Shown here one piece after another: positions 9,561-20,141 of a DNA stretch of 64,000 nucleotides. The stretch spans positions 496,001 through 560,000 of the forward strand of contig JAPFFF010000038.1 in the NCBI GenBank assembly GCA_039105265.1. Direction: 5' to 3'. Each line of letters starts with the position of its first letter. Within the stretch, counting starts at the first letter, position 1. The notes under the pieces are model-generated. The model did not search any database. It worked only from the letters and a program-made list of their open reading frames with translations, and was not told where the DNA came from. The translations under genes were made by a program, and so were the position numbers. This stretch comes from Tritrichomonas musculus (lineage: Eukaryota; Parabasalia; Tritrichomonadida; Tritrichomonadidae).

Positions 9561-11965
9561 TTTAGAAGAATTTTTAATAATATTGCTTGATGTGGTTCTT
9601 CAAAAATTCAATTGTTTTTAAAGAGTGATTTAAAAATTAATCAAAAAAGAAAATTCAAAGGATTTTGATTTTTACAATAAATTTGATTAATCAAACGGCC
9701 TTTCAAATTTCAGTAGTATTTCAAAATTGCCTCAAATTATAAAAATAATTTGAGAAATTATGTTATGATAATGACATTACTAAGTTCTTTTTTCCTGGTA
9801 ATTTATGTTTAATTTATTCATCAAACATATTTTAAAATAATGAAATGTTGAATTTTTTGAAAGAATTGAAAATTCAAAAAGAAATTGAAACGTATTTTAG
9901 TCAATTATTTATCTTTTTTAGCTTTAACAATCATGTTATTTATTAATTCCAATTTAATTGTACTTTATAGGCTGTTTTTTATCTAAAAAAACAATATTTA
10001 TCTATGAATCAATAGAAAAACATATCATAATTTCAAGTGTTATTGATATTGTTTATCAATGCTTTATTCATGCAACTTTCGGATAAAACTTGGATATACA
10101 ATGATAAATGATGATTTCACAGATTTCATTATATTTTTCCTTTTGAAAGTAAGAATTAGCATGATAGAACTTAATATTTTTCTTTTACTTGATAAAATCA
10201 ATATGAATTTAATTATATTTAATAGAATATTATCAATAAATAATTATTGTTAAAAAAAAAGATTAATTGATTGAATGGTTAGATTATAATTTCTTATATT
10301 ACGATTTACTATGAAGAAGGCTGTCTTAAATCAAGAATTATTTGTTTCTTCTTTTTTTATTTATTAAACCAAAAAGTATAATTAATTCTTAAATAAGTAA
10401 ATATAATCAATTTGTATTTTGATTATCTCTATATTTTTTCTAGTTTTGATTACAATTGTATTCTTTTTATTATAAAAATTCTTATTTTACAATTTCCATT
10501 ATTCAGACATAATAGATACTTATATAAAATATAGATGGTATAATTAAATGAAAGCATAATAAATTGCTTTGGTTTGATATAAAAAAATAATGATTTTATT
10601 TTCTGATTTAGGATATCAACTGACAAAAAAACAATTACATATTCATGCTCTCTGTGTTTTCATCATATCAATATTTATAACATTAATCTTTTTAATGATA
10701 AATATTTATAAATCATTATTTATAATAATGAAAAATTGACGAATATGATTTTTAGTTTATAAGCTACCCTTTTTTTAGTGTAATCATCATTTATCAATTT
10801 TTTTCAGCCACAGTGACATAAACGAGATATAAAAACATAAAGTCATTGAAACATTTTCGTTATTTACTATTTGAGATAAAAAAGAAACGTGTTATTTCAA
10901 ATTCATCTTATTCAAAATTCTATGAATTTTCAAATTTCAGTAAATAATAGTTACGTTTGGGTTGTAAAAAATAAAATTTTTATTGAAAATGCTTTTTGAA
11001 TTTGAAAATGATTCATAGAGATTTACATTAACTTTTTTATTGAGTTATTTTTTGTAATCACTTATATGGAAAAAATGTTTTATACAAAAATGTAATTATT
11101 TCATAAGCAAATATTGAATTTTGAATTGAATTATGTTTCATTTCACATATTTTATTTTTTGCTAATATTGTCAAAAAGATATTCGTTTTTTAATTGTTCT
11201 TTTTGATCACTCAACAGTTTATAGGTGTGAAAACAAGGTTTCAATGAATATATTGATTTGAATTTAAATTATATTACTTATCAAAGCTTATTTACAATAA
11301 TTATAGGAATTGTAGATTATGTTTTAAGAAAAAATGGTTATCTCCATTACAAATTTAATTTGAAAACAAAAAAGTCAAATTAAATCATTTTATATAAATC
11401 TTAATTTATAATAATTGAAATATATATATATTGTTTGATGGATATTAGGAAGCAATTAGTTTTAAATTACAATCATAATAATAATAATTTGAATCGCAAT
11501 CAATTTCAACTTTTATATTTTAATAATACATATATAAAATATTTTTTTTTTTTGTCCAGAAGGCATGCATTCATGCTTTAAAATAATTATAGAGCGAAAA
11601 GTATTAAAATAAGATAATTTTCAAGAGTATCAGATTAAAAGATTTTGAAAATACGTTTTTTTTTTTTTTTTAGAATGTTATGATATCAATAATAATATGT
11701 TAACCAAAAGCCACAATGCCTATTTCTCTTGTTGACCATAATGCTTTTTATAAAAATCAGGAAGCATAGATTTTTGATTATTTGCTTTTTTGTATGTTTG
11801 GTGCACAGTTGTTTTAAGTGATTTTTTAAAAATTAGTTTCTTAATTTGAAGCGAATAATTAATTAAAACAGTATTGCTTTACATTTAATCGAGTAAAGTA
11901 TGATAATAAAAAAGAAATTATGTTAAAAATGGTAAGGATAATATACTAATTTTTATTAACATTTT
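9561..11965. other. Gene-poor A+T-rich stretch
   Basis: This 2.4 kb contains no open frame with convincing coding character. The longest, 10059-10253 (+, 64 codons), is Ile/Phe/Asn-rich, in line with translation of random A+T-rich DNA. I see no long inverted repeats, tandem repeats or tRNA-like B-box sequences. It contains the promoter of the Myb gene and the 3' flank of the membrane-protein gene. Confidence 0.5.
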
Positions 11966-12526
11966 TTACATCAAACGCATATAATTAACAAGCAGCTCTG
12001 TTTTAATGAGAAGAGAAGAAAATGCTAATGGAAATAGCATTGCGCCTATAAATGTTGGGAAAAATATAAAAATGAATAATAGAATAGTAATTACAAGATA
12101 AGCTTTTCTCCATGACATATATACTTCAATTCTGTGATATGTAAAGTATAAAATTAGGGCTGTTCGTAAAAAAGGTGAAGATTTAACAAGTTGATAATTG
12201 CGATCAGGTTTTGTTACAAAAATTGTTACACAAAAGAAGAAAAATGAGAAGAAAACAAGAGCAAAAGCTTTGTTCATACTCATCAAGGAGTAGAAAAATA
12301 TATATGTCCAGAAATAAGATTTGAAAGCTGTTATTGGATGATGTAATAAGAATCCATTGACAAAAGTGTTAAGTTGAGGAACATCTTCAAGAAGAGCAGC
12401 ATATTTGATGATAGTATCGTAAGTATCTTGGTTTAGATTCCAAGTAGCTCCTTGAAAACTGATTGATAGTTGGCTCATTTGATCAATTTTTATATGGAAG
12501 TGGTTATATTTTTTATTCAATTGCAT
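11966..12526 (-). CDS. Small multi-span membrane protein (weak resemblance to PRA1-type Rab-acceptor proteins)
   Basis: The protein has 186 residues; a start at Met17 (position 12478, MSQLSISFQG) would give 170. A soluble N-terminus of about 60-75 residues is followed by four hydrophobic segments in two close pairs: roughly 78-90 with 92-112, and 145-158 with 160-172. A charged, Arg/Tyr-containing linker (TYHRIEVYMSWRKA) lies between the pairs. This two-pair hairpin layout in a protein of under 200 residues resembles PRA1/Yip-interacting ER-Golgi proteins, but I see no diagnostic motif, so the assignment is tentative. It has no cleavable signal peptide. It stands alone between long non-coding stretches. 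Confidence 0.6.
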   Translation of the reverse strand: MQLNKKYNHFHIKIDQMSQLSISFQGATWNLNQDTYDTIIKYAALLEDVPQLNTFVNGFLLHHPITAFKSYFWTYIFFYSLMSMNKAFALVFFSFFFFCVTIFVTKPDRNYQLVKSSPFLRTALILYFTYHRIEVYMSWRKAYLVITILLFIFIFFPTFIGAMLFPLAFSSLLIKTELLVNYMRLM

Positions 12527-13363
12527 CTTGTTGAATTTATATGAATCTGACTAATAAGCAGATGTTTTTTAAGATGAAAGCTAAAAAAATGAAACTAGGA
12601 TTTTAATTGAAAAAAATATTATCAATAATAAAACTTAAATCACTTTTAATTGCATTAATGATATACCCTATATCAAGCTTCTTTTTGATGGTGTTATTAT
12701 ATATAATGAAACATTCGTGAAATTTTGTTTTCTTTTTTTTTTAATTTCTGTTTTGTAACATCAGATCTGATATAATTTATATTTCCAAATTTTAAAGTAA
12801 TATTATATAAATTTGATGCATACCTTGCAGAATTGTCTTTGACAAAAATTTATTTGCATATTTATTTGATTAGTTTTGTATCATTCATAAGTAAATTCAA
12901 TTTTTGTAGGTGGAAAAAAAAGAAAATAAATACTTCAATTGGACAAATTTTAATTCATCTATAAATATGCATTGAACTTAAAGAACAAATACAATGAAAT
13001 TATAATATAATTTAAAAATTTTAAACCAATTGAAATATCAGTAGCATCAAGTGGTTTTCCTATTTTATTCATGTTCTTTATTATTTCATCTCGTCAAAAC
13101 ATAGAGCAATTGGATGTAAAATGTGGATTTAAACAAACGTCATTCAATCTTTTCAATTCTTTAGAATATTTTGATTATTGTAAAATATTTTATTCTCATA
13201 AAATATTTCTCTTTTTGAAAAAAAATATCTGAAGATTATTTCAGAAATATGAGCATTTATTATGATTAAACCAATTATGTATAGATTGTTGCATTTTATT
13301 TGATTTTTTGTTGATTTTATTTTTTCCAAAAAAATCTTTCCATACGTTTAACTATTCAAAACT
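12527..13363. other. Divergent intergenic region
   Basis: This gap holds the 5' flanks of the membrane-protein gene (-) and the AIR9-like gene (+). It is A+T-rich, and I recognise no gene, RNA or repeat in it. Confidence 0.5.
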
Positions 13364-16300
13364 ATGAAGCAAAATACTCGATTAATAAGATCTCCTCTTT
13401 CTCCGCAAGATCCAAATGTATATCGTCCGAATCAAAAATATAAAACATGCGTATCTCTTCATTCAAAAAATATAAAAAACTTTCCATCAAATCAAATGTC
13501 GCAAGTGTCCAATGAAATGCAAAAAATTTCCAATTCGACTGTTTTGTTTCTTGATTTAAGTAATAATCATTTATCATCGGATACTATTCAATCATTAGGT
13601 CAAAATTTAATCTCTTTAAATTTATCAAACAACCCTTTAAAATCGTGTCGCTTGCCGAATTTGTCTAAATTACGTTCATTAAATCTTGACAATTGTTGTA
13701 TTTCTTCATTTCAAGGTATGCCGTTTTTACCAAATTTGAAAACATTATCGCTATCTGGAAATCCAATATTAAACTTTTCAGGATGTCCGATTTTTCCTAA
13801 ATTAGAGTCAATTAATATATTAAAATTTTCTGCTAAATTGATAATAGCTGCTATGGGATCTATTTATTTAAATACTATTAATCGAAAAAAGCTTGATCAA
13901 AAGCCATTGCGAGATGCATTTGAACTATCGCCTTTAGTTGGAATTTCACTAAGAAAGGGTAGAGAAGCAATTGTATTAGACACACCAGAAGATGAAAAAA
14001 AAGCTTCCTTATCATATTTAACAGTTGACCTACGTGAATATCTCGAGCAAAACTCGATTCGCACAGAACCAAAATTAGTAATTAAGCAAGATGGCGAAAA
14101 TCATGTTTTACATTGTCCTTTTGATTCGCCTACATATAAATGGTTTCATCATTCATATCCATATAAAGGCTCAGAATGGAAGTCAATTAAATTTAATGGT
14201 CCTGATCTTCCAATTACAATTGCAATTAGATTACATATTATAAAATGTCAAATAACGCTTGGTGGTAAAAAGTTTTTTGTTTACAATGAGGATCCGATTG
14301 GTAAAGGATCACTTGATTATTCTCTTCCATATCCTGTTTTCCCCTTATTGACTGGCACTCCTATTGAAGGATCATTAATTTCTATCCTTCCGATGCCAGT
14401 CCCTTGTAAAATTATATGGACAAAAAATTCAGAAGCAATGGATAAAGATAAAAATTCTATTATTATTCCGCATAATGCAATTGGTGCAACTATATCATGT
14501 ATTTTGCAGCCATATTGCCCTCAATATTCAGAAATTGTATTTTCGCCAATATTTACATCAACACAAGTAATTGAGCCATTGTTACCAATGGTTACTGGAA
14601 TAACTTTTCCTGAGATTATCATGGAAAGCGAACCAATTGAGTTTGATCATTCTTTTTTCCCAGATATTGAAGGAGAATCTGAAATTTATGTCGAACGTGC
14701 TCGAACTCCATCTTCAGAATGGGTTGTTTGTAAACAAATTAAATTAGAAAAAATGAAATATAAACCAAAATTAGATGATATTGATTATTTTCTTCGCATT
14801 TCTTATCTTCCGATAACATCCGACGGTAGAAAAGGCAAAATAACATATTTTTATTCACAAAGTCGAGTAATCCCGACCACTCCAATTTTTCATCATCCTA
14901 TAATTGGTGGTGTTGGTAAAACCAACTTTCCCTTAATAGCGATAGCTGATTATGAAGGCGGACGTAAAGGGAAGTGTTCGTATGACTGGTATTATTCAAA
15001 AAGGCCAATTGACACAAAAGGGGGACCATCAAAACGCCTTCAAAAAGTTGCCACAAACACTCAATATTTTATTCCCCCATCAAATCTTGGAGAAGGATAT
15101 GTTGCTTGTTTAATGGTACCGGTTCGGAGTGACGATATCGTTGGAGAGCCTGTTTTTGTCACAATTGACACTCCTCTTCTCATCGAAGAACCGCCAAAAC
15201 CGCTTTCCGTACCAAAGGAAGCGATTGTTGGAGAGAGGATCAACTTTGACAAGCCTGTTGATTTTCTCGTTTCAAAAACGGACGGTTATTACGGTTTTGA
15301 CTTCATCAAGACATCGAAATCATACAAACCTTCAGAAAAAAATGTCGGACACATTCTTCGCGTCATTACACAGAACTCTGATGTAGTCATCGGCGAAATT
15401 AAGCCAGCCATTCCGAAGATCATATCAGCAGAAATAACTTGTCCCAATTGGCAAGTTGGCTCGACAGCTTCATTATCAATCAAGCATACAAATTGTAACC
15501 CCGATAAAGTTGAAATTCTTTGGTTGAGAATGAATTCCGGATTTCAAAAGGCAATTGCAATCGATGTTCCTTCGTATGACTTGACGCCAGAAGATGCAGG
15601 TTATTCGATACAAGTTGTTGTTACTCCATTCGACAACGAAAGGAACAAAATGGAGCCAACTTTTTCAAATGTCACTCCAATAATCAGACAAGAAGAAAAG
15701 AACAATTTGAGAATCGTTGGCCAGCTTGTCGAAGGGAAAGTTATAACCGTTTCAGCGTCGAAAGAAATCCAATCGGTCGTCTGGTATCGGAAGTCGAACA
15801 AGAAGAAGTTCGACGAAATTTCGCGCGATTTCGAATGCACATTGACAGCATCGGACATCGGCAAAAACATCAAAGCTGTTGCAACAATGGCGAATGGAAT
15901 TGTTCTGATGACAACGACAAATGAATTCGTATCGCCAGGAAATCCGACAGCCGAAGTTAAAATACCAGATCAAGCCAAAGAAGGCGACTTGATCACCCCC
16001 GAAATCAAGTACAGCGGCGGATTCGAAGGAAAGAGCATTAAAAGGTGGTACAGGGAAACGGAAAATGGATGGGAATGCGTCTCTGAAGAGCCAACTTATC
16101 AAGTAACAGCAGATGACATTGATTGCAACTTGAAATTCATTTATATTCCGATTAGACAGGACCAAAAGCGAGGTCAAGCAATTGAGCTTGAATGTGGTCC
16201 TGTTGAGTCGTTGATGCCGTCTGTAACGAATGTCAAATTGTTCCAAAACAAGAGAGGCTATATCGAAGTAAAAGGAGATTATAAAGGCGGAGATGAAGGT

Positions 16301-17377
16301 CAATCGATGATCGTCTGGCGAGTTTATGACGACGATGGAAAGCCGCAAAATATAGGAAAAACGATATCAAAAGAAATGGAGCCAACTGATGAGTTCGCTA
16401 ATAGAATAGTTGAGGCTGGTTACGTGCCAATTCGAGAAGATGGAATTGGCGGGCAACCGGTGATGTCAAATACGTTAAAAGTGGAGCCGTTACCGAAAGT
16501 TTTGACAGCTGAAATACTTGTGAAAAAAGGGAAAATTGTCGCTGATAACCCAATGAGATGCAATGCAACAGTTGAAGCTGGCTGTACTGCTTTGTATCAA
16601 TGGTACATTGGTGATGGTGTTCATTGGAAAGTAATCGATGATGCTACTAATATTCAATTCACACCATCTGATTCAGAAGTTGGTTATTACATTTTATGTT
16701 CTATCGTTGCAGTTAACCAAAGAGGTTGGCAATCTCGTCCTTATGCAGCAGCCACATCAGCACCGCTTCGTCCTTCAATTATAAGTCTCAAGATTATCAG
16801 TGCAAATCCCGAAATTTCATCTGGAATGGTTCTGTCAACAAACGTTGGTCTCAAAGAAATGAAGAAGAATAAAATTAAATGGCAAAAAGAATCAAGACAA
16901 ACTAAAGAATGGAAAGATTTATCAAATGATGCTGAATATATTGTTACGGCAAATGATATCGGTAAAAGAATCAGAGTGATCGATTCTATCGGCCGAATTT
17001 CAGAGCCTACAAATGTCATTCAAATTGATCAAAATATCGCATCTTACGTGAAAGCAATGGTTAAAAATTGTAACTTAAAATTCGTTGGAAATCCAAAATT
17101 AGGTCCTGTTGTTTGGTACGGAGCTGCCTCTTCTTACGGCGTCTCTCTTGAAACATCTGATAAAAAGAAGAAGCAATCTAAATGGAGCTTGATAAAGGTA
17201 AAGGCAGTACCAGGAACAGTTGACGAAATGGTCATTTGGATGGATCCTTCTTCTAAATTCCATTTGATTCCATCTTTGTCTCATGATCCTCGTCTTGAAT
17301 CACTGGTGAAAAGAGAGAATGTTAGAGATTTCGTTGTTTGTGCAATTAAGGGAATCAGAGAACTGTATGTGAAGTAA
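13364..17377 (+). CDS. AIR9-like protein: LRR domain plus tandem A9/Ig-like repeats
   Basis: The protein has 1337 residues. Leucine-rich repeats occupy about 57-150 (LFLDLSNNHL, LISLNLSNNP, LRSLNLDNCC, LKTLSLSGNP). After a linker come many repeats of roughly 85-95 residues with the pattern G-x-hydrophobic, YSGG or EGG, W-Y/R, a conserved T-x-x-D-I/V-G step and Y-x-P-I/V-R-x-D-x-x-G (for example ADDIDCNLKFIYIPIRQD). This order matches the AIR9 family of plants and flagellate protists, in which the LRR and A9 repeats bind cortical or flagellar microtubules. The cytoskeletal role here is inferred from that family. The conserved C-terminal region ends near GIRELYVK. Base composition is uneven: about 15100-16500 is clearly richer in G+C than either end. 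It is convergent with the kinase gene at 17771. Confidence 0.78.
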   Translation: MKQNTRLIRSPLSPQDPNVYRPNQKYKTCVSLHSKNIKNFPSNQMSQVSNEMQKISNSTVLFLDLSNNHLSSDTIQSLGQNLISLNLSNNPLKSCRLPNLSKLRSLNLDNCCISSFQGMPFLPNLKTLSLSGNPILNFSGCPIFPKLESINILKFSAKLIIAAMGSIYLNTINRKKLDQKPLRDAFELSPLVGISLRKGREAIVLDTPEDEKKASLSYLTVDLREYLEQNSIRTEPKLVIKQDGENHVLHCPFDSPTYKWFHHSYPYKGSEWKSIKFNGPDLPITIAIRLHIIKCQITLGGKKFFVYNEDPIGKGSLDYSLPYPVFPLLTGTPIEGSLISILPMPVPCKIIWTKNSEAMDKDKNSIIIPHNAIGATISCILQPYCPQYSEIVFSPIFTSTQVIEPLLPMVTGITFPEIIMESEPIEFDHSFFPDIEGESEIYVERARTPSSEWVVCKQIKLEKMKYKPKLDDIDYFLRISYLPITSDGRKGKITYFYSQSRVIPTTPIFHHPIIGGVGKTNFPLIAIADYEGGRKGKCSYDWYYSKRPIDTKGGPSKRLQKVATNTQYFIPPSNLGEGYVACLMVPVRSDDIVGEPVFVTIDTPLLIEEPPKPLSVPKEAIVGERINFDKPVDFLVSKTDGYYGFDFIKTSKSYKPSEKNVGHILRVITQNSDVVIGEIKPAIPKIISAEITCPNWQVGSTASLSIKHTNCNPDKVEILWLRMNSGFQKAIAIDVPSYDLTPEDAGYSIQVVVTPFDNERNKMEPTFSNVTPIIRQEEKNNLRIVGQLVEGKVITVSASKEIQSVVWYRKSNKKKFDEISRDFECTLTASDIGKNIKAVATMANGIVLMTTTNEFVSPGNPTAEVKIPDQAKEGDLITPEIKYSGGFEGKSIKRWYRETENGWECVSEEPTYQVTADDIDCNLKFIYIPIRQDQKRGQAIELECGPVESLMPSVTNVKLFQNKRGYIEVKGDYKGGDEGQSMIVWRVYDDDGKPQNIGKTISKEMEPTDEFANRIVEAGYVPIREDGIGGQPVMSNTLKVEPLPKVLTAEILVKKGKIVADNPMRCNATVEAGCTALYQWYIGDGVHWKVIDDATNIQFTPSDSEVGYYILCSIVAVNQRGWQSRPYAAATSAPLRPSIISLKIISANPEISSGMVLSTNVGLKEMKKNKIKWQKESRQTKEWKDLSNDAEYIVTANDIGKRIRVIDSIGRISEPTNVIQIDQNIASYVKAMVKNCNLKFVGNPKLGPVVWYGAASSYGVSLETSDKKKKQSKWSLIKVKAVPGTVDEMVIWMDPSSKFHLIPSLSHDPRLESLVKRENVRDFVVCAIKGIRELYVK

Positions 17378-17770
17378 TCATTATTTGTTTTATTTAATTA
17401 TATTAGATTATTGTTTTTTAAAATTATCGAGTTGAGAACCTAAATGATTTTTTTTTAAAGCATTTGGTTATTTATGAATGAACATTTATATAACTAGAAT
17501 TGTGCATTCATAATTATGTTTGATGAAAAAATATATTAAATCTGTTGAATTCTAAATCTAAATTTTTCTATATTCGAGCCTGCTTTTATTGTATTGATAT
17601 TAAAAGATCATAAAAGCAGGCCGAAATATAAAAAAGAATTGTAAATGAAAACTACGAATATTAATATTTATTATGAACGAAGATAGAATTATATCCGATT
17701 AAAATTCTAAAAGAAACAAAAATCAAACATTAAACAATGATTTGCATTAAGGATTCGCAGAAAAAATATG
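17378..17770. other. Convergent 3' flanks with a stem-loop
   Basis: This gap lies between the stops of the AIR9-like gene (+) and the TKL kinase gene (-). Apart from the hairpin at 17569-17628 it is featureless A+T-rich sequence. Confidence 0.6.
17569..17628. repeat. Stem-loop between convergent genes
   Basis: The arms CCTGCTTTTAT and ATAAAAGCAGG are exactly complementary. The pairing extends imperfectly outward (ATATTCGAG against CGAAATAT) around a loop of about 20 nt. Because it sits between two converging 3' ends, it could shape both transcripts' 3' ends, or it could be a degenerate small inverted-repeat element. Confidence 0.6.
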
Positions 17771-19789
17771 TTATTTATTATTGTTCATTGCATCGCGGAG
17801 CATTTTGATGATTTCTTGTCCTCCTTTCTGTTCGGCCATATCGAGTGCTGTATGACCATTGAAATCTTTCTTTTTAATATCAATTTTTGGCGATGATAAT
17901 AAAATTCTGACGATATCTGGTTCCTGCATAACAACTGCATAGTGTAACGGCGTTGCGCCATATTTGTTGGCTATATTTGGATCTACTCCTGAGCAATTTA
18001 TCAATATTTGAGCAACATTTTTTTGTTTTAATTGAACTGAAATTGATAGAGGGGTATCCTGACTATCATCGACTAGATTAACATTAATTCCATCTATAAG
18101 AGTAAGAAATTCAACCATTGCTAAGTGTCCATTGTAAGCTGCACAGTGGAGTGGAGTTCGGTTCATATTTCCAGGGGTTTGGTCTCTGCAATTAACATCT
18201 GAATCTACATATGCTAAGAAGTAATAAAAGAAATCTTCTATATTTCCTGTATTTGCGCACATCATTAAAATTTGTGAGGTTGGTTTTGAAACTGAAGCTG
18301 AGTTCGAATCAATTTTCAATTTTGAGTCGGAACTTTTATTACTTTTGTCATTACGAAGAGAAATAATTTGGTTAATTATATTAGAGCGCATATGAACATT
18401 AATTGTTGTTTCATGACGATGAATGTAATGAAGCATAAGATTGACACCACTATCTGATGTACCGGGAAAATCAACATTTCTCATGTAAAACATATTATAG
18501 ATTTGATCAAAGTTAGGCCGTTGATTTGGATCTTGGTCCCAGCATTTAATGATTAAATCTTCTAGTGGAGTTCCATTCAAATTTTGAGGTAATTTTGGTC
18601 TGCCGCCATTTGAAACGAAATTAAATATTTCATGAGATTTGAGTCCATCAAATGGGCATAAGCAAGTTGCGAGTTCGTATAAAATCATTCCAAATGCATA
18701 TACATCAACAGCAAAGCCGTAATTTTCTGTAGATATTTGTTCAGGTGCCATCCAATTTGGAGTACCTGCACAGCTTGTCATTGGAGGTAATCCTTCAGTA
18801 GCTTTTTCTATAATTCTGCCTAGGCCAAAATCTGAAATGTAAGGGAAGAGGCGATTATCAAGGAGAATGTTTGGAGATTTTAGATCGCGATGGATGATTC
18901 CTTTTGAATGCAAATAGCGCATTCCATGAGCAATACCAATTGCAATGTTAGTTTTTTGTGTAGGGGATATACTTTCAGGGTACTTGCGAAGTATATCCCA
19001 AAGACTACCTTGACGCATGTAATTGGTAACAATCGAAAGTTTTGAATCAGCAGAAAATCCAACAAAATCTAAAAGAAATGGGTTGTTGCACTGAATCAAA
19101 ATCATTACTTCACGTTTGAAGAATTCTAACTGTTTTTGAGGTAAATTTGTCGTATTTAGTTCTTTAATTGCTACTGACCAACCAGTATATATGTTTTGAG
19201 CTTTATAGACATTTCCAAATGATCCTGATCCAAGAATATTTTCTATTTTGTAATCAGATAGGTTAACTATATAATCTTTGTATTTTTCCATTTGGCTTAA
19301 TTCATTTTTATTGCTATGGACAACTGTTGGAGGAGGCTCAAAAAATTGTTGCGGTGATGGTGGCGTCATTCGTTTTGGCATATTGTTTGTTGGACTCATG
19401 GGCATTGGATTATGATTTGGTAACGGAACTGCGTTCGAATACTGAAGTGGTTGCTGAATTTGTTGTACTTGCGGAGTACCCCAATTTCCCATTTGGTTTG
19501 GAATTTGTTGAGGAAGAGGTGGGGGAACAGGATAATTAGGATTGTTAGGATAACTTGCATTATTTTGATAATTTGGATTAATAGGCATATTTGAAACTTG
19601 GCATGGCGGAATAATGTGTTGTTTCGAGATTCCTTGTTGTTGAGAAGAAGAAATGTAAGTGGGGTTCATATTATACATTTGTGGATTAGACATATATTGA
19701 GAAGGCTGCTGTGGTGGATTTTGCTGATAATTGGGAGGATATTGATTCATGCCATAATTCTGTCTGTAATATGGATTATCTCGACTCAT
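17771..19789 (-). CDS. TKL-type protein kinase with Pro/Gln/Asn-rich N-terminus and C-terminal ankyrin repeats
   Basis: The protein has 672 residues from the ATG at 19789 (MSRDNPYYRQ); the open frame continues 11 codons upstream without an ATG. Residues 1-165 are Pro/Gln/Asn/Tyr-rich and prion-like. The kinase domain is at about 180-440, with glycine loop GSGSFGNVYKA, ATP lysine in VAIKEL (K209), catalytic HRDLKSPN (D302), DFGLG (D320) and MAPEQ. All catalytic residues are present, so it should be active on Ser/Thr. Residues about 505-672 hold ankyrin repeats (RTPLHCAAYNGHLAMVEFL, ATPLHYAV, GHTALDMAEQKGG). The TKL-plus-ankyrin architecture is greatly expanded in trichomonads and amoebae; substrates are unknown. 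The neighbouring gene on the right is divergent, 352 bp away. Confidence 0.92.
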   Translation of the reverse strand: MSRDNPYYRQNYGMNQYPPNYQQNPPQQPSQYMSNPQMYNMNPTYISSSQQQGISKQHIIPPCQVSNMPINPNYQNNASYPNNPNYPVPPPLPQQIPNQMGNWGTPQVQQIQQPLQYSNAVPLPNHNPMPMSPTNNMPKRMTPPSPQQFFEPPPTVVHSNKNELSQMEKYKDYIVNLSDYKIENILGSGSFGNVYKAQNIYTGWSVAIKELNTTNLPQKQLEFFKREVMILIQCNNPFLLDFVGFSADSKLSIVTNYMRQGSLWDILRKYPESISPTQKTNIAIGIAHGMRYLHSKGIIHRDLKSPNILLDNRLFPYISDFGLGRIIEKATEGLPPMTSCAGTPNWMAPEQISTENYGFAVDVYAFGMILYELATCLCPFDGLKSHEIFNFVSNGGRPKLPQNLNGTPLEDLIIKCWDQDPNQRPNFDQIYNMFYMRNVDFPGTSDSGVNLMLHYIHRHETTINVHMRSNIINQIISLRNDKSNKSSDSKLKIDSNSASVSKPTSQILMMCANTGNIEDFFYYFLAYVDSDVNCRDQTPGNMNRTPLHCAAYNGHLAMVEFLTLIDGINVNLVDDSQDTPLSISVQLKQKNVAQILINCSGVDPNIANKYGATPLHYAVVMQEPDIVRILLSSPKIDIKKKDFNGHTALDMAEQKGGQEIIKMLRDAMNNNK

Positions 19790-20141
19790 TAAAAAATTCC
19801 GGTGTAAAATTTTTTTTGACAATCAAAAAAAAATGCTTTTTTAATAATAATAAATAATGAGCAATTCGTATTTAATTTTGGAAGAATATAGCAAAATGAT
19901 ATAAAAGAGATAAGAAAAATAAATACTAATATCAACGATGAAAATGCATACAATTTGAAAAATATTTCAATGAGATTTCAATTAGTTAATAATTGAATTT
20001 TTATTGAATGAATTCAATTTCAAAAAACTATTTAGACTTATGATTTCGTTTTTTTCCATTGGTAGAATAGTATATTAAACCAAAAAGCAAAATAGTGTCA
20101 AAAACTTTTTCATTCAAAAAAATATATCAAAATTTCATCAA
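19790..20141. promoter_or_regulatory. Divergent promoter region, kinase gene and Myb gene
   Basis: This 352-bp gap must hold both promoters. On the plus strand the Myb ATG is preceded closely by tcattcaaaa and atttcatcaaATG, which resemble the TCA-pyrimidine-type initiators of trichomonads. This is suggestive only, because such words are common in A+T-rich DNA. Confidence 0.35.

Noticed and set aside
10059-10253. Small gene of 64 codons in the 2.4 kb gap
   Set aside because: Ile/Phe/Asn-rich translation typical of random A+T-rich DNA; no motif and no neighbouring signal.
9561-11965. tRNA, snRNA or other structured RNA genes in long intergenic regions
   Set aside because: No B-box-like GGTTCRA word in a cloverleaf context and no recognisable snRNA core was seen by eye. 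A tRNAscan-SE or Infernal run would be decisive.
15752-16348. 198-codon minus-strand frame inside the AIR9-like gene
   Set aside because: Shadow frame in the G+C-richer section; no domain, and the plus-strand repeats are clearly coding.
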